Assembly (NCBI GenBank): GCA_937930305.1
Contig: CALGLE010000039.1
Span: forward strand, 1 to 64,000
DNA length: 64,000 bases
Direction of reading: 5' to 3'
From: an uncultured Granulosicoccaceae bacterium
GTDB lineage: Bacteria; Pseudomonadota; Gammaproteobacteria; Granulosicoccales; Granulosicoccaceae
In this document: in pieces, positions 25,772 to 35,853 of the stretch
How the letters are laid out: every line of letters begins with the position of its first letter
Position numbering within the stretch: position 1 is the stretch's first letter
Position numbers and translations under genes: made by a program
Notes under the pieces: model-generated
Seen by the model: the letters and a program-made list of their open reading frames with translations, nothing else
Database searches by the model: none
Told to the model about the DNA's origin: nothing

Positions 25772-28447
25772 ATGGCTTCAAGCACCCAAACCCCCATGAT
25801 GCGTCAGTACCTTGGCATCAAGGCAAATCACCCCAATCACCTGCTGTTTTATCGCATGGGGGACTTCTATGAATTGTTCTTCGACGATGCGAAACAGGCC
25901 GCTCAGCGGTTAGATATTACGTTAACAGCGCGCGGTAAAAACGAAGGCGAGGCCATCCCCATGGCCGGAGTGCCCTACCACTCTGTGGACAACTATTTAG
26001 CCCGCTTAGTGCGCCAAGGTGTGTCAGTGGCAATATGCGAACAAACGGGGGATGTCACGGGGAAAGGTCCGGTTAAGCGCGAAGTGGTGCGAATTGTTAC
26101 CCCAGGTACCTTAACCGAAGAGCATTTATTAGATGCACAACAAACCAGTTGGTTGGCTGCCATATCCGAAGCACCCGCCACGGCTGATAAACCCACCGTT
26201 TTCGGTTTGGCCGCTTTGGATGTTGCCAGCGGGAGATTTATGGTTCAGCAATTGGAAGGCGCTGATGCGCTGGCCACAGAACTTGCCCGACTCACACCCA
26301 GCGAATTATTAATTGCGGAAGGCAGTTCATTGGCTCGAACCATTACCGATACCGCCATTACGGAACGAGCACCTTGGCTATTCGATGCAGAAAGAAGCAC
26401 CGATGTGCTTAATGAACATTTTAATACCCAACATTTAGATGGTTTTGGTTGCGCTGATATGCCTTTAGCGATAAGCGCCGCAGCAGTCGCACTTGGCTAT
26501 GCGCGTGAAACGCACGTCAGTGATTTACGTCAAGTCACCTCCTTGTCCGTGGTGCACGCCAGCGATACCGTTATTTTAGACCCCGGTACCCGGCGGCATT
26601 TGGAATTGACGCATAGCCAATCGGGTTTAACCGAACACACCCTATTTGGTGTGATGAATAAAACCCGCACATCAATGGGTGCCAGGCGGTTAAAAGATTG
26701 GCTGCAGCAACCTTCTCGTCAGCACGCATTAATTCGTGAAAGGCAAGATAGAGTTCGAGCGTTTATCGAGCAGCAGCACTGGCAAGCCATGCAACAGGCT
26801 CTGGCATCCGTAAGCGACATGGAGCGCATACTCACCCGCGTTCATTTGCACACGGTGCAACCGCGTGAACTGGATAGGTTACGTTCCAGCTTGCAACAAA
26901 GGCCAGCCATCTATGATGTATTAAGCTCAGGCTCAGACGCCTTAACCCCATTGGCGGCAGCCATCAGCAACGACCCAGATGCCTTAGCGTTGTTGCAAAG
27001 CGCACTCATTGATGAACCCCCCGTTACCATTCGCGATGGTGGGTTTATTCGTGAAGGGTTTGACAACGAACTGGATGAATTGAATGCGTTAAGCACCAAC
27101 GCTGATGCTTTTCTTAAAGCATTGGAACAACGTGAGCGCGAGGCCACAGGAATCAATTCACTGAAAGTCGGTTACAACCGCGTGCACGGTTTTTATATTG
27201 AAACCAGTCGTCATGAATCACCACCCAGCCACTACATACGAAGGCAAACCTTAAAAGGCACCGAACGCTACATCACACCAGAATTGAAAGAGCACGAAGA
27301 TAAAGTCTTAACAGCAAGAGAAAAATCGCTAGCGCGAGAAAAACATCTGTACAAAGCCTTAATTGAACAGTTGCAACCCGAACTTCCTGCGTTGTCGCGC
27401 ATTGCAGATGTGTTCGCGCACGTCGATGTGCTGCAAAGTTTGGCCGCCGTTGCCGATTTGAATCAATGGTGTGAGCCCGAACTTACCGACACGCCTGGTG
27501 TTGACATTGAATTGGGCCGACACCCTGTTATTGAATCGCTGAGCAATGACCCATTTGTGGGAAATTCGTTATTACTGACTCAAGAGCTGCGCATGTTGAT
27601 AATCACCGGGCCAAACATGGGCGGTAAGTCAACATTTATGCGGCAAAACGCCTTAATTACTTTACTGGCTTGCATGGGCAGTTATGTGCCGGCCAATCGA
27701 GCTGTGATTGGACCGATTGATCGAATTTTTACCCGTATCGGCGCTTCCGATGATCTTGCCAGCGGGCAATCCACGTTTATGGTGGAGATGACCGAAACCG
27801 CAAACATATTGCACAACGCCACGGAGCATTCATTGGTGCTCATGGATGAAGTGGGCCGTGGCACCAGTACCTACGATGGACTGGCCTTAGCGTGGGCAGC
27901 GGCACAGCACTTGGGAACTCAAAACAACGCGCTGTGCCTATTCGCAACCCATTATTTTGAACTCACCGACATGGCAGAACAATTCGGCAGCATTCGCAAT
28001 GTGCACTTGGATGCTGTGGAGCATGAAGGCAAAATTGTATTCATGCACCAAGTTAAAGCAGGTGCTGCCAATAAAAGTTATGGCATCCAAGTGGCAGAAC
28101 TGGCCGGGCTACCGGCGGCAGCGCTTAATACCGCCCGTGAGCACTTGGCATCCCTTGAGCAATCTGAGCGGCAATCTGAGGGGCAATCTCACGGGAAATC
28201 TCGGGGGCAATCCCAAACCGGACTTAGCCCAGCCAGCCATGCAGTGATATCAGACTCACAGTCAAATCAGTTAGCCAATCAAAATCAGCCAAACCCAAAC
28301 GCCGGCCCCGCTGCATCGCAGTTGGACATGTTTTCTGCGCCAAGTCCCATTGTGGAGTATTTACGGCAATTGAATGTCGACGACACCACACCTCGGGAAG
28401 CCTTAAACCACTTATTTGAACTCAAGGATTTAACGCGCTCACACTGA
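25772..28447 (+). CDS. mutS: DNA mismatch repair protein MutS
   Basis: MutS binds base mismatches and recruits MutL. The 891-residue protein from ATG 25772 has the mismatch-reading motif [15 protein letters not shown] near the start, the lever and clamp regions, and the ATPase with Walker [10 protein letters not shown], the [14 protein letters not shown] and [14 protein letters not shown] motifs, and an [10 protein letters not shown]-motif. An upstream TTG at 25754 is rejected. Near the C-terminus a 12-base tandem repeat inserts Gln/Ser-rich residues before the conserved tetramerisation tail ([14 protein letters not shown]). It is divergent from pncC-recA and followed by nadK after 30 bases. 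Confidence 0.98.
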   Translation: MASSTQTPMMRQYLGIKANHPNHLLFYRMGDFYELFFDDAKQAAQRLDITLTARGKNEGEAIPMAGVPYHSVDNYLARLVRQGVSVAICEQTGDVTGKGPVKREVVRIVTPGTLTEEHLLDAQQTSWLAAISEAPATADKPTVFGLAALDVASGRFMVQQLEGADALATELARLTPSELLIAEGSSLARTITDTAITERAPWLFDAERSTDVLNEHFNTQHLDGFGCADMPLAISAAAVALGYARETHVSDLRQVTSLSVVHASDTVILDPGTRRHLELTHSQSGLTEHTLFGVMNKTRTSMGARRLKDWLQQPSRQHALIRERQDRVRAFIEQQHWQAMQQALASVSDMERILTRVHLHTVQPRELDRLRSSLQQRPAIYDVLSSGSDALTPLAAAISNDPDALALLQSALIDEPPVTIRDGGFIREGFDNELDELNALSTNADAFLKALEQREREATGINSLKVGYNRVHGFYIETSRHESPPSHYIRRQTLKGTERYITPELKEHEDKVLTAREKSLAREKHLYKALIEQLQPELPALSRIADVFAHVDVLQSLAAVADLNQWCEPELTDTPGVDIELGRHPVIESLSNDPFVGNSLLLTQELRMLIITGPNMGGKSTFMRQNALITLLACMGSYVPANRAVIGPIDRIFTRIGASDDLASGQSTFMVEMTETANILHNATEHSLVLMDEVGRGTSTYDGLALAWAAAQHLGTQNNALCLFATHYFELTDMAEQFGSIRNVHLDAVEHEGKIVFMHQVKAGAANKSYGIQVAELAGLPAAALNTAREHLASLEQSERQSEGQSHGKSRGQSQTGLSPASHAVISDSQSNQLANQNQPNPNAGPAASQLDMFSAPSPIVEYLRQLNVDDTTPREALNHLFELKDLTRSH
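28159..28218 (+). repeat. 12-base imperfect tandem repeat inside mutS
   Basis: About five copies of a 12-base unit starting GCAATCTGAG (28159, 28171, 28183, 28195, 28207), increasingly diverged. It encodes four-residue repeats of the form xQSx/GKSx in the flexible linker between the ATPase domain and C-terminal helix. Because the unit is a multiple of three, copy changes would not break the frame. Confidence 0.8.
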
Positions 28448-28477
28448 GCCTACCCATTAACGTGTTATCTTGCTGTT

Positions 28478-29338
28478 ATGAGTGAATTTTCGACTGCTGG
28501 AGTTATCGTCAAAATTGGCGATGATGGCGCTGCCCAAACCTTAAACGATGTCTTAGAAAAGCTAAAAGCCCATTCCATTAAGGTTAAAATCGAAGCCAGT
28601 GCCGCCCCATTACTGCCCGAATCCAACACGGTTACGCTGCAAGAGATTGGTGAAACTTGCGATGTGGCCATCGTGATTGGCGGCGACGGTACGCTCCTGC
28701 ATGCGGCGCGCGCCTTGGTGGATCACAACGTACCGCTCGTCGGCATCAATCGTGGACGATTGGGGTTTCTAGTGGACGTGTCCCCCAACAATGGGATGGA
28801 ACAACTTAACCAAATTCTATGTGGTGAGGTGCATACAGAACAACGCATCATTTTAGAAACTCGTATTCTCAGAGATGGTAATTGCATAAACACCAGCTAC
28901 TCGTTTAATGACACCGTCATTCGAGTGAAAGACGTTCTGCAAATTATGGACTTCGACATCATCATCGATGATGTGTTGGTCACGCATCAGCGCGCCGATG
29001 GCTTGATCATGGCAACGCCTTCAGGCTCAACCGCCTACTCATTGTCCAACGGTGGCCCCATTGTTGGCCCAACGATTGATGCGGTGATTCTGCAACCTAT
29101 ATGCCCACACACGCTCACCTCACGACCGTTAATGGTCGATTCAAAAAGTGCTGTGCGCGTGCACCTTTGGGATGACAAAGTGATGGAAGCCCAAGTGGTG
29201 TGTGATGGACAAGTTTATATGCCCGCAACCTTGGGTGACATGATTGAAATGCGGGTAAAAACAGAGCGCGTCACCTTACTGCACCCCACAACCTACGACT
29301 ATCACCGCATCTTGCGAGAAAAACTTAACTGGGGCTGA
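28478..29338 (+). CDS. nadK: NAD kinase
   Basis: This enzyme makes NADP from NAD with ATP in the cytoplasm. The 286-residue protein has the GGDGT phosphate-binding motif in VIGGDGTLLHAARAL, the GINRGRLGFL segment and the NE/D region replaced by the usual FNDTVI. Gly-rich TPSGSTAYSLSNGGPIV follows. Length and order fit the E. coli/Pseudomonas enzyme. It follows mutS after 30 bases and may be transcribed with it; bamE starts 37 bases later. Confidence 0.97.
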   Translation: MSEFSTAGVIVKIGDDGAAQTLNDVLEKLKAHSIKVKIEASAAPLLPESNTVTLQEIGETCDVAIVIGGDGTLLHAARALVDHNVPLVGINRGRLGFLVDVSPNNGMEQLNQILCGEVHTEQRIILETRILRDGNCINTSYSFNDTVIRVKDVLQIMDFDIIIDDVLVTHQRADGLIMATPSGSTAYSLSNGGPIVGPTIDAVILQPICPHTLTSRPLMVDSKSAVRVHLWDDKVMEAQVVCDGQVYMPATLGDMIEMRVKTERVTLLHPTTYDYHRILREKLNWG

Positions 29339-29375
29339 ATCGGCAATTTCCGCCAATTTGTACGATAATACGTAG

Positions 29376-29786
29376 ATGCTACCGACTCGCTACCAATCCG
29401 TATTGGCCACCCTCGTGCTGCTGGGTTCCAGCGCATCGCTCATCGGCTGTGGTGGGGACCCCCTTTGGCTGCCTCCGGCGCACAAAATCACCATTCAGCA
29501 AGGCAACTTGTTGTCAGAAAAGCAAGTTGCCCGCATCCAAGTCGGTATGAGTGAATCCGAGGTGCAGTCACTTATCGGTGCGCCCATTCACCGATCGCCT
29601 TTCCATTCCGATCGTTGGGATTACGCTTACACGAAGGGGCCTTCAGGCTTTGCCATTGAAGCGCGGCGAATCACATTGAAGTTCAACGAAGGCGTGGTTG
29701 CATCCATCGAATCCAACGCCGACACCACCACCGGTGTCATTCCACAAAAACGACGTTGGTGGGAAATCCTAACGCCGAACGGCTGA
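29376..29786 (+). CDS. bamE: Outer membrane assembly lipoprotein BamE
   Basis: A 136-residue lipoprotein of the SmpA/OmlA family, part of the BAM complex that inserts beta-barrels in the outer membrane. The signal has a hydrophobic stretch and the lipobox LIGCGG (Cys near residue 25). The mature part shows the family motif KITIQQGNLLSEKQVARIQVGMSE split by short spacers, then VQSLIGAPI and WDYAYTKGP. It ends in an 18-base convergent overlap with ratB, a neighbour that is conserved in gammaproteobacteria. Confidence 0.95.
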   Translation: MLPTRYQSVLATLVLLGSSASLIGCGGDPLWLPPAHKITIQQGNLLSEKQVARIQVGMSESEVQSLIGAPIHRSPFHSDRWDYAYTKGPSGFAIEARRITLKFNEGVVASIESNADTTTGVIPQKRRWWEILTPNG

Positions 29787-30092
29787 TTGTTTGGCGCGCT
29801 TGCGGCGCAGTTCCATTGGGTCTTGCTGCAACGGTCGATACACTTCCAATCGATCCCCGTCCTGCAGTGGGTAATCGTCCGCCACGCGTTCTGAATAGAC
29901 GCCTAGCGCGGCTGTTTTCGCGTTGACGCCATTCACGGTTAATCCGTTCTTCTCTGCCAATAGAACCGCATCTCTTGCTTGTGTGCCAACCGGTAATTCT
30001 AAGCGCAAACGTTGCACTCTTTCGGCTTCGGCGAAGACCACCTCCACCACAATGTCCACTTTACGGGTTTGATCAGTTGGTTCGCGTGTCAT
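29769..30092 (-). CDS. ratB: RnfH/RatB family ubiquitin-like protein
   Basis: A 107-residue small protein of the UPF0125/RnfH family with a beta-grasp fold. Conserved parts are VEVVFAEAERVQRLRLELP, GTQARDAVL and the DGDRLEVYRPLQQDPMELRR tail that ends the family's core. Its role is not settled; RatB is encoded with the ribosome-binding RatA toxin-like protein. The gene follows ratA by 19 bases on the minus strand and overlaps the end of bamE. Confidence 0.92.
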   Translation of the reverse strand: MTREPTDQTRKVDIVVEVVFAEAERVQRLRLELPVGTQARDAVLLAEKNGLTVNGVNAKTAALGVYSERVADDYPLQDGDRLEVYRPLQQDPMELRRKRAKQSAVRR

Positions 30093-30111
30093 AGGAAAAC
30101 GTTGAGAAACA

Positions 30112-30543
30112 TTATTTCAATTGCTCGTTGGCGCGCTGAATGAACGCATCCACCAAGGTATCGCACACGCGTGTGAACACTGGGGAAATGGCTTTGCCGA
30201 GTAAGGCGTTTGAGAATTCAAAATCAACCACTAAGGTAATTTTGCATCCGGAATCGCCTAGGGCTTTGAACACCCACTCTCCACTGAGATGCTGGAAGGG
30301 CCCATCATCGAGTTCCATCACAATGCGCTCGGTCGGCAACAGCTGGTTGCGGGTTTGGAATTCTGTTTGTGAGAATACCGCGTTTATGGATACCGAAGCG
30401 CATTGTTCAGTTTCCGTTTGTGATTGCACGGCAGCACCCGCACACCAAGGCAAAAATTGTGGGTAGGACGCCACGTCGACCACAAGCTCGTACATAGCTT
30501 TCGCCGGATGCGGCACAAGAGCCGTGCGTTCAATGGTTGGCAT
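30112..30543 (-). CDS. ratA: RatA/Coq10-type START domain protein
   Basis: A 143-residue protein of the Coq10/RatA family with a START-like lipid-binding fold. It opens with IERTALVPHPAKAMYELVVDVASYPQFLPWC, a family hallmark read in pieces, and ends with a long helix (FTRVCDTLVDAFIQRANEQL). E. coli RatA interferes with ribosome subunit joining and homologues bind ubiquinone; which role applies here is unknown. It is divergent from smpB across 48 bases, an arrangement conserved in gammaproteobacteria. Confidence 0.94.
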   Translation of the reverse strand: MPTIERTALVPHPAKAMYELVVDVASYPQFLPWCAGAAVQSQTETEQCASVSINAVFSQTEFQTRNQLLPTERIVMELDDGPFQHLSGEWVFKALGDSGCKITLVVDFEFSNALLGKAISPVFTRVCDTLVDAFIQRANEQLK

Positions 30544-30591
30544 TTATGGCAGTTCACAACGATAGCGGGCTGAGAAACGTATAATCGCTCA

Positions 30592-31074
30592 ATGGGCAAG
30601 AAGAATAAACCAGTCAAGAGCGCCGGAGACGGCCAAATTGCAAAGAATAAGCGTGCCACCTTCGATTATGAAATCACTGAAAAATTCGAAGCGGGCATGG
30701 TATTGCAAGGTTGGGAGGTGAAAAGCCTGCGTGCGGGCAAGGTACAGCTCAGCGATGCGTTTGTGCAAATCCGCAGCGGGGAAGCCTGGCTGTACGGCTG
30801 CGCCGTTACCCCTCTGATCAGCGCATCAACTCACCACACCACAGCGTCTCAGCGGCCGAAGAAGTTACTGCTACACCGACGAGAATTATCGCGGCTAATC
30901 GGATCAGTTGAACGCAAAGGCTTCACCATTGTAGGCATGCGCTTGTACTGGAACCGCGGCCATGTAAAAGTGGAAATCGGCTTGGGTAAGGGTAAGAAAG
31001 AATTTGATAAACGCGCGACCATTAAAGAGCGCGATTGGCAGCGCGACAAAGCCCGAATTTTACGACCCCGTTAG
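30592..31074 (+). CDS. smpB: tmRNA-binding protein SmpB
   Basis: SmpB carries tmRNA to stalled ribosomes for trans-translation. The 160-residue protein has the N-terminal [10 protein letters not shown] and [19 protein letters not shown] core, the [14 protein letters not shown] region and a basic C-terminal tail ([14 protein letters not shown]) that enters the mRNA channel. Its stop overlaps the convergent dnaQ stop by four bases. I found no tmRNA gene next to it in this window. Confidence 0.97.
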   Translation: MGKKNKPVKSAGDGQIAKNKRATFDYEITEKFEAGMVLQGWEVKSLRAGKVQLSDAFVQIRSGEAWLYGCAVTPLISASTHHTTASQRPKKLLLHRRELSRLIGSVERKGFTIVGMRLYWNRGHVKVEIGLGKGKKEFDKRATIKERDWQRDKARILRPR

Positions 31075-31772
31075 CTCTTGCGCCAAGCGGCCTCTCCACC
31101 GCAGGCTTCATCGATGCGCTGCAAATTGGCCTCGTGCGCATCCAGTTCGGTTTTTGACGCCTTAACAACCGGCAAATTTAATCCCAGTTCGGCCAAAGAT
31201 GCTCGTTGCACGCTGGCCGTGGATCCATCTTCCACATCCAGCGACAGGGTTTCTTGGCCGCCGGTCATGTACAGGTACACATCGGCCAGAATTTCAGAAT
31301 CTAACAATGCGCCGTGCAAGGTTCGATGGGTGTTGTTTACCCCCAATCGCTTACATAAAGCATCCAAATTATTGCGCTGCCCTGGAAACATTTTGCGCGC
31401 CATCGCTAAGGAGTCTGTGACCTTACAAATCTCGCGAAGCTTTACGTTTTTGCCCAGTAAGTCAAATTCGTGCTCGATAAAGCCCACGTCAAAAGGTGCG
31501 TTGTGAATGATTAGTTCTGCGCCCTTGATGTATCGATAAAATTCTTCAGCAACTTCAGCAAAACGTGGCATTTCAACCAACTGCTCGTTGGTGATGCCAT
31601 GCACTTCCATTGCACCGGCATCAATCAATCTATCGGGTTGTAGGTATTGATGAAAGTTGTTTTGCGTTAACCGGCGGTTCTGCATTTCCACACAACCGAT
31701 TTCGATAATGCGGTGACCGTCAGAGGTTTCTAAACCCGTGGTTTCCGTATCTAAAACAATTTGCCGAGTCAT
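31071..31772 (-). CDS. dnaQ: DNA polymerase III epsilon subunit (proofreading exonuclease)
   Basis: The 233-residue protein is a DEDDh 3'-5' exonuclease that proofreads for the replicase. Motif I is [11 protein letters not shown] near residue 5. Then come the [13 protein letters not shown] motif II, and the motif III region with the His and Asp in [16 protein letters not shown]. The C-terminal tail that binds the alpha subunit follows. Its start overlaps the rnhA stop (ATGA), so the two are one operon, unlike E. coli where they are divergent. Confidence 0.96.
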   Translation of the reverse strand: MTRQIVLDTETTGLETSDGHRIIEIGCVEMQNRRLTQNNFHQYLQPDRLIDAGAMEVHGITNEQLVEMPRFAEVAEEFYRYIKGAELIIHNAPFDVGFIEHEFDLLGKNVKLREICKVTDSLAMARKMFPGQRNNLDALCKRLGVNNTHRTLHGALLDSEILADVYLYMTGGQETLSLDVEDGSTASVQRASLAELGLNLPVVKASKTELDAHEANLQRIDEACGGEAAWRKS

Positions 31773-32212
31773 GACGCCGCCCCCAATTCATCGATACCCC
31801 GATTCGCCAGTTCATCCACGCGCTCATTCTCAGGATGCCCACTGTGTCCTTTTACCCACTCCCATCGAATGGTGTGCTCTGAACTCAGCGCATCAATTTG
31901 TTGCCATAAGTCGGCATTTTTAACCGCTTGCTTGGCCGAGGTCTTCCAACCGTTTTTCTTCCAGTTGTGTATCCATTCGGTGATGCCTTTACGCACGTAT
32001 TGAGAATCGGTGGTGAGAGTGACTTCACTGGGTTGCTTAAGCGCTTGTAATGCATTCACTACCGCGGTCATTTCCATGCGATTGTTGGTGGTGTCGTGAG
32101 CACCGCCATATAACTCTTTTTCGTGCTTACCTGAACGCAGCACGGCTCCCCAACCACCTGGCCCTGGGTTACCTCGACAGGCGCCGTCGGTGAATATTTC
32201 AATTTGAGCCAC
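31769..32212 (-). CDS. rnhA: Ribonuclease HI
   Basis: This enzyme cuts RNA in RNA-DNA hybrids. The 147-residue protein has the motif [16 protein letters not shown] with the first catalytic Asp, then [12 protein letters not shown] with Glu, [10 protein letters not shown] with Asp, and the C-terminal [14 protein letters not shown] with His and Asp. Length and order fit type 1 RNase H. It is followed by dnaQ and preceded at 21 bases by the methyltransferase gene. Confidence 0.97.
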   Translation of the reverse strand: MAQIEIFTDGACRGNPGPGGWGAVLRSGKHEKELYGGAHDTTNNRMEMTAVVNALQALKQPSEVTLTTDSQYVRKGITEWIHNWKKNGWKTSAKQAVKNADLWQQIDALSSEHTIRWEWVKGHSGHPENERVDELANRGIDELGAAS

Positions 32213-32233
32213 GCGTTAAGTTTTCCGGTTTTC

Positions 32234-33028
32234 TTAAGACTTGTCTTGATGCAATCGACGCGCGACTTCTATCGACACAACACGCTCACGAGAATGTGCC
32301 AGGGAACTCACACCTAAGGCCGCACGATTCGGCAACCACGCCTGACGCTGCAGGCTCATCGGTAGCGTTTGTTTGCGTGCCTGCAACACATACAGGCCTC
32401 CCATCGAACCCAACCGTTTTTGCAAGCTTTCTAAACGTCGCAGTCGCCATAACAGCCGATGGCTGTTTATCGGTGGCCGCATGAATAAAGATTCGTTGTG
32501 CAGCACTCGATAGTCCAGTACCGACAACCAATCTGACACCCGTGACTGTGAGTAAAAATGCCCACACCAAGGCTCACGTCGTCGCCAGCCGGTCAGTAAA
32601 TGGCGCAGACCAAAGGAGCTGTAAGGGTTAAAGCCAATCACAATGAGCTGGCCATCGTCGGTCAGCACCCGGTCCGCTTCCCGCAACGCTTGGTGGGGTT
32701 TTGCGCAAAAATCTAAGGTGTGGAAGAACAGCACCAGCTTCATGCTATCGCTGGCAATCGGCAAACTCAGCACATCTCCGTGAATGTCTGCAGGCCGCCC
32801 CGGGGCATCCAAAATGATCCGGCGACGCAATCCGGCACAGCCCAGCATGTCCCGTTCCGGCGAAAGATTGCCGATTTGAAGGCCTTGATAGCCGAAGATG
32901 TCCGATAGGCAATGTGATAAACGTTGCTGAAGGTCGCCAAGAATGGACTGGCCCAGCCCGGACGCGTACCATTGCGCCAGAGGTTGCTGTGCGTCCAGCC
33001 AGTCAGGTGGATGTCGCGGCTCTGTCAT
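32234..33028 (-). CDS. SAM-dependent methyltransferase, YafS-like
   Basis: A 264-residue class I methyltransferase-like protein. The SAM-binding region is weakly marked, with IILDAPGRPADIHGDVLSLP and LPIASDSMKLVLFFHTLDF. The following DRVLTDDGQLIVIGFNPYS and SFGLRHLL segments are typical of the group next to rnhA. E. coli has yafS in the same spot. The target is unknown. Its ATG (33028) is directly next to the ATG of mltD on the other strand, so the two share a promoter region that must lie within the coding sequences. Confidence 0.85.
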   Translation of the reverse strand: MTEPRHPPDWLDAQQPLAQWYASGLGQSILGDLQQRLSHCLSDIFGYQGLQIGNLSPERDMLGCAGLRRRIILDAPGRPADIHGDVLSLPIASDSMKLVLFFHTLDFCAKPHQALREADRVLTDDGQLIVIGFNPYSSFGLRHLLTGWRRREPWCGHFYSQSRVSDWLSVLDYRVLHNESLFMRPPINSHRLLWRLRRLESLQKRLGSMGGLYVLQARKQTLPMSLQRQAWLPNRAALGVSSLAHSRERVVSIEVARRLHQDKS

Positions 33029-34483
33029 ATGTTGTTTCTTCGAACTGCTGGACTTGTGATTATAACGACCCTATCGACGCTGCGCCTGATTGCCAAGCGA
33101 ACAGCCGCACCGCTTTTGGCGCTGCTTGGCACCACATCAGCTTACGCCAACGGTGTCAGTTACTTGCCAGCTCTTGGCAATACCGAGCAAACCGACCATG
33201 CGCTGAGCCGGGAAGTCAGCGACGATCATGTCTATGACGGAGAAACCTTAGCGCCTAGGGTGCTGAACGTTTCTAATGACACAGAATCGACGACCCACCC
33301 CTTCGCATCCGATCCAGCTTCCTCTGGCAGGGTGATTTGGGACTTTATTCGTCAAAGTGACGGTTTGCCGCTTAACGATTCTGAGCAGGTAACGAAATAT
33401 AAGCAAAGTTACATCGACAAAGCGTTTTTCACTAACCAGATGCTGGAGCGCTCGCAGCCCTATTTGGCGCACCTAGTAAAAGCATTACACGAACGTTACT
33501 TACCGGTTGAACTGGCCTTACTGCCAGCGATAGAAAGCGGATTTCAACCCCATGGGGTCAGTGCCAACAATGCGGTGGGGCTTTGGCAAATCGTGCCTAT
33601 CACGGCACGTGAAATAGGCGTTACCAGAAACCGATGGTTCGATGGCCGCGCCGACATTGTGATTTCTACCACGGCAGCCATTGACTATTTAAGTTACCTC
33701 AACGCCGAATTCAATGGCGATTGGGAGCTTACACTCGCCGCGTATAACGCAGGACCCGGACGCGTGCGAAACGCAATGAAACGCAACGCCAATGCGGGTA
33801 AAGATACCCACTTCGCGGCGCTGGACTTACCCACCGAAACGCGCAATTATTTACCCAAATTCGTGGCCCTACTTCAACTGATTAAGGACCCAACTCAAAC
33901 CGCCATTAAATTGCCCGCCGTGCCGCAAGAAGATGCCTTCGAGTCGGTTGACCTGGGTACCCGATACAGCTTGGATCAACTGGCACAACTCAGCGATGTA
34001 GCAGAGAAAACCCTGCGCAATTTAAACCCTGGACTTATTCATGGGGTAACGCCTCCGGATGGCCCTCATACGGTTTATCTGCCGCGCGGACAAGCACAAC
34101 GAGTTCAGGCCGTGGTAGCGGGAACAGACCCTAAGTTATTGTTTTCTGTGCCAAGCAGCCACACCGTTGCGGGTGGGGAAACCCTTGGCGGCATTGCGTT
34201 ACGCTATGGCATGAGCATGCGTGAACTGCAAAACATCAATCACCTGGATTCTGATCGGATAAAGATTGGTCAAATATTGTCCGTTGTCGACAGTCGTTTT
34301 GTAGAAGAAACTAAATTATTACAGTATGTCGTAGCTTCTGGAGATACACTGTCCGAAATTGCAGCACAGTTTTCGGTCAATGTTTCCGAGATAGTCACCG
34401 ATGCAGGTAAGCCACTGGAGTCTGATGTTATTAGGCCCGGTGATACTCTAAACATTCGTGTCGTCTCTTCTAACGGCAGTTAA
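33029..34483 (+). CDS. mltD: Membrane-bound lytic murein transglycosylase D
   Basis: The start at 33029 gives a signal-like hydrophobic N-terminus (LFLRTAGLVIITTL). The frame extends upstream to 32924 but that overlaps the divergent methyltransferase and lacks family support. The 484-residue protein has a goose-lysozyme/SLT domain with the catalytic Glu in LPAIESGFQP, then SANNAVGLWQIVP and AAYNAGPGRVRNA. Two C-terminal LysM repeats (SSHTVAGGETLGGIALRYG; QYVVASGDTLSEIAAQF) bind peptidoglycan. No clear lipobox Cys is seen, unlike E. coli MltD. It cleaves the glycan backbone in the periplasm. Confidence 0.93.
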   Translation: MLFLRTAGLVIITTLSTLRLIAKRTAAPLLALLGTTSAYANGVSYLPALGNTEQTDHALSREVSDDHVYDGETLAPRVLNVSNDTESTTHPFASDPASSGRVIWDFIRQSDGLPLNDSEQVTKYKQSYIDKAFFTNQMLERSQPYLAHLVKALHERYLPVELALLPAIESGFQPHGVSANNAVGLWQIVPITAREIGVTRNRWFDGRADIVISTTAAIDYLSYLNAEFNGDWELTLAAYNAGPGRVRNAMKRNANAGKDTHFAALDLPTETRNYLPKFVALLQLIKDPTQTAIKLPAVPQEDAFESVDLGTRYSLDQLAQLSDVAEKTLRNLNPGLIHGVTPPDGPHTVYLPRGQAQRVQAVVAGTDPKLLFSVPSSHTVAGGETLGGIALRYGMSMRELQNINHLDSDRIKIGQILSVVDSRFVEETKLLQYVVASGDTLSEIAAQFSVNVSEIVTDAGKPLESDVIRPGDTLNIRVVSSNGS

Positions 34484-34507
34484 TAAAAACGTGAAAGTGA
34501 AACATCA

Positions 34508-34540
34508 GTCAATAATTCGACGCAATAAGCACTTATTGAC
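34508..34540. repeat. Overlapping alternative hairpins after mltD
   Basis: GTCAATAA (34508-34515) can pair with TTATTGAC (34533-34540). A tighter palindrome CAATAAG-CA-CTTATTG (34523-34538) competes for the same right arm. There is no T-run. The element lies 25 bases after the mltD stop and 80 bases before the FHA gene. Confidence 0.35.
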
Positions 34541-34621
34541 GCGAGCTACGCAATTGCAAACAATACTCGCTTACAGTCCCAGCCCCATGCTGAGTCAATT
34601 TAATTTATGCAGGGAGATCGC

Positions 34622-35836
34622 ATGATCACGATTGTCGTTACTCATGAAGACGAGCAGTCTGATGAGTTCGATTTCGACCCGTCGCAATCCACCATCAGTA
34701 TTGGACGACGGTCAACCAACGACGTGTGCATTCCGCACTTATCGGTTAGCGGACGTCACGCACGCATTGTTTTCAATGAAGGCGAAGCGTGGGTTGAAGA
34801 CATGAACAGCACCAACGGCACCTACATCAACAACCGTCTTATCAGTCGGCAAATGTTGAATCACAACGATGAATTAGTGATTGGCAAAACCCGAGTGCGC
34901 TATCAAAACACGGCCGCTGGCAGTACCTTAGACGCTGAAGTTCAACCGATCAGTGAACCGGTCAAATCAACGGTTGACGAGGTCGACGCGTTTGACGACT
35001 CCTTAGACCTGCATTCAGTAAGCGATACGGCAGCTGAGGAGGCCACCCCAGCTGCGCCCATTGAGCCAAGTCCTGAAGCCAAGCCGCGAGTTTCACCGGC
35101 GCAAGTGGCCGCCGGTGTAGGCGCAGCAGGTGCCGCTGCCATGGGCGCAAACTCAGCCGCCAGTGCGGTTGCTTCAAAAGCTTCTTCGTCAGAAGCTTTG
35201 TTTGAGTCACTAGCCGATGATTTAGAGACTAACAAACCCGTCGAACGCCCTCTCAATAACGAACAACAACCAGACCCGTTCACCGAAGATGATTTGGAGA
35301 TGGATTCAGATGATGAGGAACCGATGTCGTTATCAGAAAAAGCCAAGTTGGCACTGGGCCGAAGCACCCCACGTCCCTCGCTGTCTTCGGTAAACGGCCG
35401 CAGCGCAGCTGCCGCGGTAGCGACCAGTTCTGCGGCAGCGGCCGTGGCTGAAACAGGCGAGGCTATGTTGGCGGATGAACCCGCGACAGCGTCCGGACCT
35501 GCGCCCGCACCTCAACAGGCCGAGCAAGCGGAACCAACACCAGCTGCCCCGACGCGCGCAAAGCATACCGGTGCGGTTATCGAAATTAAAAACGGTGCAA
35601 AGTCAGGGCAAACACTCCCAATAGATAAGCCCGTTACCACACTGGGTCGACCTGGGATACAAATTGCGGCCATCATGAGAAAACCGGACGGCTACTTTCT
35701 GATGCACATCGAAAGTGACGATAGTGTTGATCGCCCAACTTTGAACAACGACGCTATTGGCGATGAGCCCATGTTGTTGCAATCCGGCGATGAGTTAAAC
35801 GTGGCCGGCATCGACGTCGAATTTAATTTGTCGTAA
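34622..35836 (+). CDS. Cytoplasmic protein with two FHA-type domains
   Basis: The ATG at 34622 follows an AGGGAG ribosome site; an earlier start at 34607 lacks this. The N-terminal FHA domain (about 1-95) has the phosphothreonine-binding landmarks: GRRSTND, LSVSGRHARI and NSTNGTYINN. An Ala/Pro/Glu-rich linker of about 210 residues follows. The C-terminal about 90 residues look like a second, diverged FHA fold (GAKSGQTLPIDKPVTTLGR), in which the usual Ser-x-x-His is not clear. Such proteins bind phosphorylated partners. No kinase, phosphatase or type VI gene is adjacent. The function is unknown. Confidence 0.88.
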   Translation: MITIVVTHEDEQSDEFDFDPSQSTISIGRRSTNDVCIPHLSVSGRHARIVFNEGEAWVEDMNSTNGTYINNRLISRQMLNHNDELVIGKTRVRYQNTAAGSTLDAEVQPISEPVKSTVDEVDAFDDSLDLHSVSDTAAEEATPAAPIEPSPEAKPRVSPAQVAAGVGAAGAAAMGANSAASAVASKASSSEALFESLADDLETNKPVERPLNNEQQPDPFTEDDLEMDSDDEEPMSLSEKAKLALGRSTPRPSLSSVNGRSAAAAVATSSAAAAVAETGEAMLADEPATASGPAPAPQQAEQAEPTPAAPTRAKHTGAVIEIKNGAKSGQTLPIDKPVTTLGRPGIQIAAIMRKPDGYFLMHIESDDSVDRPTLNNDAIGDEPMLLQSGDELNVAGIDVEFNLS

Positions 35837-35853
35837 GCGGTAAAGGTTTAGTG

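Noticed and set aside
31075-31120. tmRNA gene next to smpB
   Set aside because: smpB overlaps the end of dnaQ and no tmRNA-like ends are visible nearby.
32924-33028. Longer N-terminus of mltD
   Set aside because: It would overlap the divergent methyltransferase start, and the signal-like sequence begins at 33029.
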